From positions 12 to 22,162 of the IMG/VR virus record IMGVR_UViG_3300000117_000304: a stretch of 22,151 nt of DNA; one strand, written 5' to 3'. The notes under the pieces are model-generated. The model had not been told where the DNA came from. It saw only the letters and a list, made by a program, of their open reading frames with translations, and did no database searches. The stretch is from a virus. Shown here piece after piece: positions 8,300-14,876 of this stretch; the stretch's first letter is position 1; every line of letters begins with the position of its first letter. The position numbers and the translations under genes are program-made.

Positions 8300-9312
8300 T
8301 GCAAACTAGAACTTACGGAGAACTAATAGATTTAATTCAATCACTGATTGGGGCTGGAACAATGACCGGCGATGAGTACTTGAAAATATCTAACTTCATA
8401 AACAGAAGGTTTGCTGAAGCTTATAACGCAAGCCCTAGTTGGTATAGATATGTAGTATCCTCAGAGGCTAGAGATATTAATCAGTACACTTTGTCTGACG
8501 CTACCGCAAGCACAAGTACATCTGTAAATCAGAACTATAAAATTTTAGGAACTGTAGGATCAAATGCTTCAGATGTAGCTACAGTTGGAACAAATATATA
8601 TGAAGGTGTTACTACATCAACTGTAAGAATTTACAAAAATACATCTAATGCTTGGGTTGTTGCAACCGGAACAGCAGTTTCTCAAAACGCAGATGCTACT
8701 TACGATATTACAACAGCCGGTACAGTTCAGTTCACAGAAGCGGATACAATCAAAAAAAATGTTTTAGAAGATGTAGAAGTATTTACCCCAAGAGCCGGTT
8801 CAGATGTATTGAATGTAGAACGCAAGAATCTAATTCCTTACGCCGAGGCTGGAGAAAATACTATAGGTGAGTTTATTAGGATTCACAGAAAGAAAGCATT
8901 CTTAAACAGATCGGCGATAGAATATGATTTCTTTGTGGACTCACAAGGTGCTAATATATTAAATGTCGTAAACAGTGAAGACGGTAAAGCATTTGTTACT
9001 TACAAAATACCTTTAACTTTGTTTACAGTAGCTGTTAGCGATCCACCAGTTGCCGCAGACTTCGTAGATGGCGGGACAACTAATGGTGCAGCTAATAGAG
9101 CACTTACGGTTCCATTAGAATTTTTCTATTACTTAGCTCATTCATCATTTGCAGACTTCCTTAGATTGGAATCTAAGTACGCAGATGCTAGAACCGAGGA
9201 AGGTATTGCTCAGACTTACTTAGCTCAAGAGCTAGAAAAAATAGATATAAGAAATAATAACAACTCTTTAAATAAAAAATTCTCAACTTACGTCAATCGC
9301 CAAAGTAGATAA
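8299..9312 (+). CDS. Tail adaptor / connector-type protein
   Basis: This 337-residue protein begins with a helical segment (YGELIDLIQSLIGAGTMTGDEYLKISNFINRRFAEAY, in pieces over residues 5-40) and ends with helices (FFYYLAHSSFADFLRLESKYADARTEE). A beta-rich Thr/Val/Asn domain is inserted at about residues 70-160. Such an N- and C-terminal helical framework is usual for the adaptor ring that binds under the portal in short-tailed phages. It starts on a TAATG overlap with the 102-residue gene. No catalytic residues are visible. The adaptor assignment rests on architecture and position; the inserted domain could be a binding or stabilising module. Confidence 0.65.
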   Translation: MQTRTYGELIDLIQSLIGAGTMTGDEYLKISNFINRRFAEAYNASPSWYRYVVSSEARDINQYTLSDATASTSTSVNQNYKILGTVGSNASDVATVGTNIYEGVTTSTVRIYKNTSNAWVVATGTAVSQNADATYDITTAGTVQFTEADTIKKNVLEDVEVFTPRAGSDVLNVERKNLIPYAEAGENTIGEFIRIHRKKAFLNRSAIEYDFFVDSQGANILNVVNSEDGKAFVTYKIPLTLFTVAVSDPPVAADFVDGGTTNGAANRALTVPLEFFYYLAHSSFADFLRLESKYADARTEEGIAQTYLAQELEKIDIRNNNNSLNKKFSTYVNRQSR

Positions 9313-9316
9313 CAGC

Positions 9317-9336
9317 GTTGACACTTAATGTAAAAT
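9317..9336 (+). promoter_or_regulatory. Promoter-like motif TTGA-N9-TAAAAT before the 105-residue gene
   Basis: TTGA at 9318-9321 (part of a TTGACA) and TAAAAT at 9331-9336 keep the same nine-base interval seen at 2243, 5235 and 16118. The hexamer ends six bases before the ATG at 9343, so the transcript would be leaderless. The seven-base gap after TTGACA excludes a normal -35/-10 pair. Confidence 0.42.
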
Positions 9337-9342
9337 ACTTCT

Positions 9343-9660
9343 ATGGCAAACTCATACGTAACCAATCTTTATCCTAAACCAACAATCGGTGTAGCTGATC
9401 AAACTCTTACGGTTGATGCAACAGCCGGAGGTGTACAGTTCGGAACTGCTTTTAATAAATTAACTCGTTACATTGTATTTGATGTTCAAGGAGCAGATGT
9501 TCGAGTAACTTATGATGACTCAGCTCCTACTACAAGCAATGGACATATCCTATTTGCTGGACGTTCTTACACTTGGAGTAAACAAGCAGCCGAAGCAGCT
9601 AAGTTCATTCGAGACGGAAGTACAGACGCTACTATTCACGCTTCAGAATTTACTGATTAA
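9343..9660 (+). CDS. Small beta-sandwich structural protein
   Basis: This 105-residue protein reads as a compact beta sandwich (TRYIVFDVQGADVRVTYDDS, residues 42-61, then NGHILFAGRSYTW and AAKFIRDGSTDATIHASEF). The pattern is one I associate with small structural proteins encoded beside tail fibre genes in marine phages (from memory). It probably decorates the virion or links a fibre. The ATG has no Shine-Dalgarno and sits six bases after a promoter-like hexamer. It is separated from the tail fibre gene by only two bases. Confidence 0.65.
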   Translation: MANSYVTNLYPKPTIGVADQTLTVDATAGGVQFGTAFNKLTRYIVFDVQGADVRVTYDDSAPTTSNGHILFAGRSYTWSKQAAEAAKFIRDGSTDATIHASEFTD

Positions 9661-9662
9661 TT

Positions 9663-11873
9663 ATGTCTTCCGAACTTCTAGGTGCCGCCCAAAACGTACT
9701 CAAGGGCAACCTTGGTGGTGCTTGGGACATTAACAAGGGCTATGCAGACGCTTACACCGATCTAGGAATAGGTCGTAGATTCGGTGGTGCTACAATGGCT
9801 TTCTCATTGCGAGATATTGGTGCAATGAATGGAAGGGTTGTCAAAGCTCGTAGAGATGTAGACGGACAAGGTTCAGACCCAGAAGAAGATTTTTCAGCTA
9901 AACAAGTTTCTAGTGGTACATTAGAAGATTGGGTAAATGGTAAGTTAGAAGGTACACTACCAGCAGATGTAGCAACAGCCGCAGCTGCTTATAGTCTTCG
10001 TAAGGTAAAAGCTAGTTATAGTGGCAATGCAGTTCGTATTCGTAGAAGCTCAGATGATATTGAGGTAGATGTAGCTTTTGATTCAGATGGTAAGGTAAGT
10101 GCTAGTTCAGCAATTATAAATGTAGCTGAACAAGGTGGCGAAAGTGGACAGACAACTGACACTACTCTTGGAGATTTTATTAGTGGAACAGATGCCTTTG
10201 TCCACACTTGGTACGACCAAGCTGGGTCAAACGATGCAACTCAAGCGACTGATGCTAACCAACCAAAGATTGCAGATAGTGGAGCATTGCTCGCTGATGG
10301 CATAGACTTTGATGGTAGTAATGATTTGCTAGGATTAACATCTGCACTAGGTGCTACAACTACTCAAAGTATATTCGTTGTACAGAAGAATGATATAACC
10401 ACTGGTGGTACTTTATTATTTGATAACAGAGATGCGAATGATGATGGGTCTGCTATATTTGCAACAGATACAGCTGGCAAAAAGCAAGCTAGTTGGGATG
10501 CTGCGGATGCAGAACATACAGCTACTACTAATGAAGAATTAATATCTTTAATCAAGACTACCTCGGCTATTAAGATAATAGCTAACGCTGTTGAAAAAGG
10601 TTCTACAGCTTCTACATCTACTATAGATATATCTAATGCTCCTAAGATTGGGGCTTCGTTCTCTAGTGGAAATCATTACGATGGAAGTATAAAAGAACTA
10701 ATTTGTTACAACTCAGACCAATCAAACAATCGCTTCAAGATTGAGTCCAACATCAATAACTATTATGGCTTGTACAATGATGCGAATGAGTTAACTCAAA
10801 CTGAGTGGCAAAATACTGGAGGCGAATCCTTCAGCTCTACTAGTACAGATGGATTTAGTTTTAGTAATAGTTCTAGTACAGCATTTATTGGAGTTACACT
10901 TTCAGAAACATTAGCACTTAATGATTCAGTATTTATTTCATTTAATGCAAGTGGTGTAACTCACCCAGCTAGTTCTGACCAAAGTCCTCAAGTTAGATTA
11001 AGAGATTCTGTTAGTGGAGGTAGTGGTACATCTCCAATCAATCAAGTAACAAATGGATTTAATGCTTATGAATTAGAATACACAACTGGAAGCAGTGGAC
11101 AACATATAGTATTCTCAGAAGGAGATACCGCTGGTGGTACTGTAACTATATCTGACTTTAAAGTATCTCGTGTAGCTCGTAATGGTTTAGTAGAAACTTG
11201 GTACGACCAAAGTGGTAATGGCTTTGATTTAAAAAGCCAGAGTGCAGATACACAACCATTTATTGTGAATAACGGTGGATTTACTGGAGGTGTTTATTCT
11301 CCATCTCGTTTGAATAATTCAACGAAACAATACCTAGAAATATCTGACCCAGACTTTGACTCCACGAATATCACTTCATCTAAATTTGGATGGCTCGCAG
11401 TTATGGCTAATATGGAAGAGAATGATGGTTCTGACGCTGGTGGTGTTATACTCGGTAATACTAGAAATACACAAAGTTTCCCGGCTGGAAGTATTTCTTT
11501 AACTTTAAGTGACACGAATCCTAATGGTAGAATGTTTGTTACTAATTTAAAAACCAGTAGTACTGGAGACTTTATAGGTGCTGTAGATAACGATAATTTA
11601 TTTACATCAGAGACAATAGGAACTGCCATTGTCAGTGGTTCTGCTTTGAGTACATTCTTGAATGGTACAACTGGAAGTGGAACATTTACTGATTTAACAT
11701 TAACGAGCAATGTTCACTTTAAAATATTTCAAGCAAGTGATGCTGGAAATAATCCATACTACCAAAATGCGGCACAAGGATTTATAAAAGAACTTATGTT
11801 TATGCAAGGCGATACAATAGATGACATTGTAACCATAAGAAACGAAGTAAATAATCATTATAATATTTTCTAA
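9663..11873 (+). CDS. Tail fibre with two GH54/concanavalin-like lectin domains
   Basis: This 736-residue protein is a host-recognition candidate. Residues 1-40 are a likely virion attachment end. Residues 45-100 (MAFSLRDIGAMNGRVVKARR) form a short copy of the start of the next domain. Residues 106-371 form a beta-sandwich domain like the arabinofuranosidase-B (GH54) catalytic-type or concanavalin fold, with AYSLRKV, VRIRRSSDD, HTWYDQAGSNDAT, IDFDGSND and an end of ESNINNYYGLY. Residues about 375-503 are a separate Ser/Thr-rich beta module. Residues 508-736 repeat the lectin pattern (ETWYDQSGNGFDL, ending in RNEVNNHYNIF) without its N-terminal strands. Such domains bind or sometimes cut surface polysaccharide; no catalytic residue is assigned here. 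Confidence 0.82.
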   Translation: MSSELLGAAQNVLKGNLGGAWDINKGYADAYTDLGIGRRFGGATMAFSLRDIGAMNGRVVKARRDVDGQGSDPEEDFSAKQVSSGTLEDWVNGKLEGTLPADVATAAAAYSLRKVKASYSGNAVRIRRSSDDIEVDVAFDSDGKVSASSAIINVAEQGGESGQTTDTTLGDFISGTDAFVHTWYDQAGSNDATQATDANQPKIADSGALLADGIDFDGSNDLLGLTSALGATTTQSIFVVQKNDITTGGTLLFDNRDANDDGSAIFATDTAGKKQASWDAADAEHTATTNEELISLIKTTSAIKIIANAVEKGSTASTSTIDISNAPKIGASFSSGNHYDGSIKELICYNSDQSNNRFKIESNINNYYGLYNDANELTQTEWQNTGGESFSSTSTDGFSFSNSSSTAFIGVTLSETLALNDSVFISFNASGVTHPASSDQSPQVRLRDSVSGGSGTSPINQVTNGFNAYELEYTTGSSGQHIVFSEGDTAGGTVTISDFKVSRVARNGLVETWYDQSGNGFDLKSQSADTQPFIVNNGGFTGGVYSPSRLNNSTKQYLEISDPDFDSTNITSSKFGWLAVMANMEENDGSDAGGVILGNTRNTQSFPAGSISLTLSDTNPNGRMFVTNLKTSSTGDFIGAVDNDNLFTSETIGTAIVSGSALSTFLNGTTGSGTFTDLTLTSNVHFKIFQASDAGNNPYYQNAAQGFIKELMFMQGDTIDDIVTIRNEVNNHYNIF

Positions 11874-11875
11874 TT

Positions 11876-12124
11876 ATGAGCGAAGAAACAGATAATTACA
11901 TTATATACGATACTCTAGAAGATGCTTTAGTAAAAGCAGATGCAGAGGGTGCTAGACGAGGCTATGCTTACCATAGAGTAGGTTCTGGTACTCGTTATAA
12001 GACTTACCCACAAGTAACTGCTGATGACAAGTATGCACTACTAGTGAACGGATACGAACTAACAGAAGATGAAGAGTCAGCTATTACAAATAGCGTCACC
12101 TTCCCGGCAACAGAGGAAGTCTAG
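11876..12124 (+). CDS. Small tail-fibre-linked protein
   Basis: This 82-residue acidic protein follows the fibre gene after two bases. Its sequence (NYIIYDTLEDALVKADAEGARRG, then KYALLVNGYELTEDEESA) has the pattern of small proteins often found just after fibre genes in marine phages (from memory), perhaps assembly chaperones or fibre components. It has no Cys and no membrane segment. Its stop is followed by a single base and then the next ATG (TAGTATG). Confidence 0.62.
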   Translation: MSEETDNYIIYDTLEDALVKADAEGARRGYAYHRVGSGTRYKTYPQVTADDKYALLVNGYELTEDEESAITNSVTFPATEEV

Positions 12125-12125
12125 T

Positions 12126-12284
12126 ATGGAGGAGACACTACAAAGATTATCCGTAGGAATCTTCGGATGGATAGCCACGGATACATTACAGAGCGTAGAC
12201 CTTGTGCTTGGTGTAGTGTCTAAATCAGTTCTAATCACTTTAACAGTTTTATCAATCTATAAACTATGGAAGGAACTTAAATGA
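12126..12284 (+). CDS. 52-residue single-span membrane protein
   Basis: The ATG one base after the preceding stop gives a 52-residue product with an amphipathic N-terminus and one hydrophobic segment at about residues 24-48 (VDLVLGVVSKSVLITLTVLS). A longer frame starts at 12069 but overlaps the upstream gene by 56 bases and has no ribosome site, so it is rejected. The stop overlaps the holin start as ATGA. It may be a second holin, an antiholin or a pinholin-like protein; position next to the holin is the main argument. Confidence 0.62.
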   Translation: MEETLQRLSVGIFGWIATDTLQSVDLVLGVVSKSVLITLTVLSIYKLWKELK

Positions 12285-12688
12285 GTACAGAATTATTAGC
12301 AATGTTAGGGGGCGGAGCAAGTGGATTCTTGTTTAAGCTTATTGGTACTTTAGTACAAAATCAAGCAGCCGTCACTGAAGGACTTATCAAAAAACAAAAA
12401 GCATCGGACGCAAGTGCAGATGCAGCAGCAGCTAGGGTTGATGCCTTTGGTGCTTGGACTAGACGTATTATCGTACTAACCGTACTATTCGGCGTAATTA
12501 TTGCACCATTCATATTAGCTCATAGTGAAGAAGGTGTAACAGTTGCTAGTGAATACAGCAAATGGTTTGGGTTCGCTAAAGGAACAACGTACCAAACTCT
12601 TCACGGTTATATTATTCTCCCCGAAATTAAGACAGCCGTTATCAGTATAATCAGTTTCTATTTCGGAAGTGCAGCAGTAAGTAAATAG
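12281..12688 (+). CDS. Holin, 3TM superfamily-like
   Basis: This 135-residue protein fits the three-span phage holins of the type also found in gene transfer agents. There is a Gly-rich N-terminal hydrophobic segment (about 5-26, LLAMLGGGASGFLFKLIG), a charged Ala/Asp helix (36-62), a clear span at 63-80 (IIVLTVLFGVIIAPFILA), a Trp-containing loop and a final span at 111-133. Holins form inner-membrane holes that time lysis. It begins on an ATGA overlap with the 52-residue membrane gene. No endolysin gene lies beside it; the lysozyme-like gene is about 8 kb upstream. Confidence 0.75.
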   Translation: MSTELLAMLGGGASGFLFKLIGTLVQNQAAVTEGLIKKQKASDASADAAAARVDAFGAWTRRIIVLTVLFGVIIAPFILAHSEEGVTVASEYSKWFGFAKGTTYQTLHGYIILPEIKTAVISIISFYFGSAAVSK

Positions 12689-12709
12689 TATGATCTGTAA
12701 ACTTTGCAA

Positions 12710-13531
12710 ATGGATAAGAAAACTGCAAAACAAAACCTCAAAGAACTGCGAGATTCTTTGTCCAGAGTATTGGACGGCAAAGAGTATCAAAGTGCTGACG
12801 AGATTAAAGAGCAGTCTAAGGAAGCTATCCAACAAGCTAGGTCAGCTGGTAAGCAACTTAAAAAGTCGCTTCTTGAAAAAGTAAAAGATCTTCCAGTTGT
12901 ACAGAAGGTTAGTGAACTAGGCACTGCCGGTAGTGTTGCTGTAAGTACAGCCGCAGTTGCTCAGACAACGGTTGCGGTAGATCAAACAGAAGTCTTCGTG
13001 GCAAGTGTCGCAAATGATGTTGTCGAACAGCGTATTGAAGTTCCAATGTTCATTGATACTTTTGTTGACTTCCACGAGTTGAATGATTGGGGTCAAGTGG
13101 TTATCGCCGAGAAGATCGCTGCGGTTTCCGAACTACCACAGATTTCTCAACCATCTGTTGACGCTTCGGACACCACACAAGAAACCTCTCCTTCTTCACA
13201 AAGTTCTTCCGCCGAAACTCCCGCTCAAACTTCTCAGCCCGAACAAACTGAAAAATCACAAGAGTCACAAAACAAAGGGCAAGAATCAAAAGGAGAGAGT
13301 TCATCTAAAAATAGCGATTCAGAAAAAGATAACAAAGGTAAGCAAGACTCAGCCCAAGAATCCAAAACTGAAGAACAGAAAGAATCTCAAGAAAGTAAAT
13401 CATCCTCCGAGACTAGCACAAAGTCAGAGTCTGTCAAGGCTGATGTACCTATAATAGAAACTCCCTTTGAACCAATGAATGACGATATGAAGCCTCATTC
13501 AAGTCTAAGACAAGTGTCACCCACAAACTAA
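12710..13531 (+). CDS. Unknown protein with helical N-terminus and Ser/Glu/Lys/Gln-rich tail
   Basis: This 273-residue protein starts at an ATG 21 bases after the holin stop; a TTG six bases earlier is also in frame. Residues 1-70 are charged, coiled-coil-like helices. Residues 71-100 are a weakly hydrophobic Ala/Val/Thr segment (GTAGSVAVSTAAVAQTTVAV). Residues 100-145 are acidic and structured-looking. Residues about 146-240 are low-complexity Ser, Glu, Gln and Lys, and a short tail (VPIIETPFEPMNDDM) closes it. The order of helix, weak hydrophobic patch and long flexible linker beside a holin allows a role in envelope disruption or virion structure, but I recognise no family. It ends on a TAATG overlap with the next gene. 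Confidence 0.72.
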   Translation: MDKKTAKQNLKELRDSLSRVLDGKEYQSADEIKEQSKEAIQQARSAGKQLKKSLLEKVKDLPVVQKVSELGTAGSVAVSTAAVAQTTVAVDQTEVFVASVANDVVEQRIEVPMFIDTFVDFHELNDWGQVVIAEKIAAVSELPQISQPSVDASDTTQETSPSSQSSSAETPAQTSQPEQTEKSQESQNKGQESKGESSSKNSDSEKDNKGKQDSAQESKTEEQKESQESKSSSETSTKSESVKADVPIIETPFEPMNDDMKPHSSLRQVSPTN

Positions 13532-13701
13532 TGGAATTTTTTAAATATATATTCGATAACTACAAGGACAATATGCTAGGTATGGCATTTGCCTATATTG
13601 GTATAATATCTATAGTGATGATGTTTTTACCTAAAGAGAACTTCATTTCCAAACTCTTTCGAGAGTTCGCCTCAATCTTTACATCCCTATTCAAAAAATG
13701 A
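13531..13701 (+). CDS. 56-residue single-span membrane protein
   Basis: This small frame begins on the TAATG overlap with the preceding gene and ends on an ATGA overlap with the following one. Residues 1-14 are amphipathic (MEFFKYIFDNYKDN). Residues 15-33 are one membrane span (MLGMAFAYIGIISIVMMFL), and the rest is a basic amphipathic helix (FISKLFREFASIFTSLFKK). The shape would fit a lysis accessory or a partner of the next, PEP-CTERM-like membrane protein. No family is recognised. Confidence 0.68.
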   Translation: MEFFKYIFDNYKDNMLGMAFAYIGIISIVMMFLPKENFISKLFREFASIFTSLFKK

Positions 13702-13979
13702 GCCACGAAGCCACAACACGTCCACTAGCTATAACATACTCCGATTACGATTGGGGTGATAACTTTGCATCAAATGATTACAATTACTTCTATGTACCTT
13801 CTATTCCAGAATGGGCATACAGTGAGTTTGATGGATTACTATACGAAGGAGTACAGTATAATTGGAGTGAAGTGGATTACAGACTTTCGGTAGAGTATAA
13901 CAGTGTACCAGAGCCAGCATTTGTTGGTTTATTTATGGGTATCTGTTTATTGGCATTAACTATATTTAAAAGAAAATAA
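13698..13979 (+). CDS. Protein with PEP-CTERM/exosortase-type C-terminal tail
   Basis: This 93-residue protein has an acidic, very aromatic N-terminal region (Tyr, Trp, Phe and Asp throughout residues 10-68) and a tail from residue 69. The tail begins VPEP, continues with about 16 hydrophobic residues (AFVGLFMGICLLALTIF) and ends KRK. This is the tripartite layout of PEP-CTERM sorting signals, which exosortases recognise at the inner membrane of many Gram-negative bacteria with extracellular polysaccharide. What is missing is an N-terminal signal peptide. The frame upstream (to a stop at 13632) has no start codon and no hydrophobic run, so none is hidden there. It may instead be a C-tail-anchored membrane protein. 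Substrate status is inference. Confidence 0.7.
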   Translation: MSHEATTRPLAITYSDYDWGDNFASNDYNYFYVPSIPEWAYSEFDGLLYEGVQYNWSEVDYRLSVEYNSVPEPAFVGLFMGICLLALTIFKRK

Positions 13980-13981
13980 CT

Positions 13982-14074
13982 ATGAAAAAAGCGTGTTGCC
14001 CAGCTTGTGCCGCCGAAATGGAAGCAGAAAAAAACAGACGTAAACAACCTAATTATAATAGAAGAAAAGTATAA
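13982..14074 (+). CDS. 30-residue basic protein with a CCPAC motif
   Basis: Three codons after the start a CCPAC motif appears at residues 5-9, followed by a short helix and a basic tail (KNRRKQPNYNRRKV). The frame opens two bases after the preceding stop and closes on a TAATG overlap with the next gene, the same style as its neighbours, which argues that it is real despite its size. A single CPxC knuckle could bind zinc in a dimer or with a partner. No function is known. Confidence 0.5.
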   Translation: MKKACCPACAAEMEAEKNRRKQPNYNRRKV

Positions 14075-14199
14075 TGGATCTACCTAAAAATCTCAGTGCA
14101 AAGCAGAAAAAATTAGCTAAACTAGCTATTCCTTACGATAAGATTACAGCGGAGGATTTACAAAAATTAAGAAAAGATGGCAAGAAAAACGAAAGGTAA
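14074..14199 (+). CDS. 41-residue basic helical protein
   Basis: The product is Lys-rich and probably helical (LSAKQKKLAKLAIPYDKITA, then EDLQKLRKDGKKNER). It starts on a TAATG overlap with the 30-residue gene, and its 3' end overlaps the start of the next gene by 23 bases. No motif is recognised; charge and company suggest nucleic-acid binding. Confidence 0.5.
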   Translation: MDLPKNLSAKQKKLAKLAIPYDKITAEDLQKLRKDGKKNER

Positions 14200-14338
14200 T
14201 AAAATCTGTCCAGCTGGTGTAGCTTGGGCTCGTAGAACTTTTGACAAGTATCCATCCGCTTATGCGAATATGGCTGCTTCAAAGTATTGCAAGGATCCGA
14301 ATTATGCAAAGGGAGCTAAACGTAAAAAGAAAAAGTAA
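14177..14338 (+). CDS. 53-residue basic protein with CPxG...YCKDPNYA motif
   Basis: The protein is strongly basic at both ends (MARKTKGNK and KRKKKK) and carries Cys at residues 11 and 38 in CPAGVAWARRTFDKYPSAYA and YCKDPNYAKG. I recall this motif from small uncharacterised proteins of marine phages. Paired Cys could bind metal or form a disulfide; the basic tails suggest DNA contact. It overlaps the preceding gene by 23 bases, and its stop overlaps the next ATG (TAATG). Confidence 0.65.
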   Translation: MARKTKGNKICPAGVAWARRTFDKYPSAYANMAASKYCKDPNYAKGAKRKKKK

Positions 14339-14583
14339 TGGGTGAACTCAAAAAGTGGAGAGAACAAAACTGGGTCAGAATCGGAATTGACGGTTCAATC
14401 AAAGGACCTTGTGGAACCTCAAAAGATAAGAAAAGACCAGACCGCTGTCTTCCAATGGCTAAAGCGAAGAGCCTCACTAAGTCTGAAAGAGCGGCTACAG
14501 CTCGCAAGAAAAAAGCTGGCGGAGCAAAAGGAAAACAATTCGTAGCTAATACACCTAAAGCAAAAGTGAGAACTAAGAAATAA
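14338..14583 (+). CDS. 81-residue basic Cys protein, DUF6321-like
   Basis: The N-terminus has WREQNWVRIG, followed by GPCGTSKDKKRPDRCLPMAK with Cys at residues 25 and 37, and the rest is a Lys/Arg/Ala-rich segment (SLTKSERAATARKKKA) ending in KVRTKK. This order, Trp-Val start, CG and C motif, Ser/Thr-Lys-x-Glu-Arg helix and basic end, resembles the family I remember as DUF6321, found in phages and large viruses; the name is not certain. It is coupled by TAATG at both ends. A DNA-binding virion role is inference. Confidence 0.68.
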   Translation: MGELKKWREQNWVRIGIDGSIKGPCGTSKDKKRPDRCLPMAKAKSLTKSERAATARKKKAGGAKGKQFVANTPKAKVRTKK

Positions 14584-14876
14584 TGGCAAAGAATCCTAAG
14601 AAAACTATGAGATGTGGCGAAGTTCGCCGAAGTACTCGTCCCGGTAAAAAGATTATGAAACTCTACTGCCAAGGTGGAGAGCGTAAACTTGTACACGCTG
14701 GTGCCAAAGGATATGGTCACAACTATTCTCCAGCAGCTAGGAAATCATTTAGAGCACGTCACAAATGCGACACAGCTAAACCCGGAACTGCAAAGCACTT
14801 AGCTTGCACAGAACTATGGAAAGGTCCCGGAGGTAGAAAGAAATCATCACCTAAATCTAGAAGAGGTAAGTATTAA
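14583..14876 (+). CDS. 97-residue basic four-Cys protein
   Basis: Cys residues at 11, 29, 62 and 75 lie in a protein that is about one third Lys, Arg and His. The most distinctive part is YSPAARKSFRARHKCDTAKP (48-67) followed by AKHLACTELW. I recall the ARKSFRARHxC motif from small marine phage proteins of unknown function. Four Cys plus several His could build a zinc site, and the Arg/Lys tail (GRKKSSPKSRRGKY) suggests DNA binding. It is coupled by TAATG to both neighbours. Confidence 0.66.
   Translation: MAKNPKKTMRCGEVRRSTRPGKKIMKLYCQGGERKLVHAGAKGYGHNYSPAARKSFRARHKCDTAKPGTAKHLACTELWKGPGGRKKSSPKSRRGKY

Noticed and set aside
9318-9336. TTGACA and TAAAAT as a normal sigma-70 promoter
   Set aside because: The gap is seven bases instead of about 17, so a standard -35/-10 reading does not work; the pair is listed under the repeated motif instead.
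12069-12125. Longer start for the 52-residue membrane protein
   Set aside because: It would overlap the 82-residue gene by 56 bases without a ribosome site; the ATG at 12126 is one base after that gene's stop.
13083-13454. 123-residue frame inside the 273-residue gene
   Set aside because: It is a shifted reading of the Ser/Glu/Lys low-complexity region and yields only Lys, Leu and Pro repeats; no start signal.
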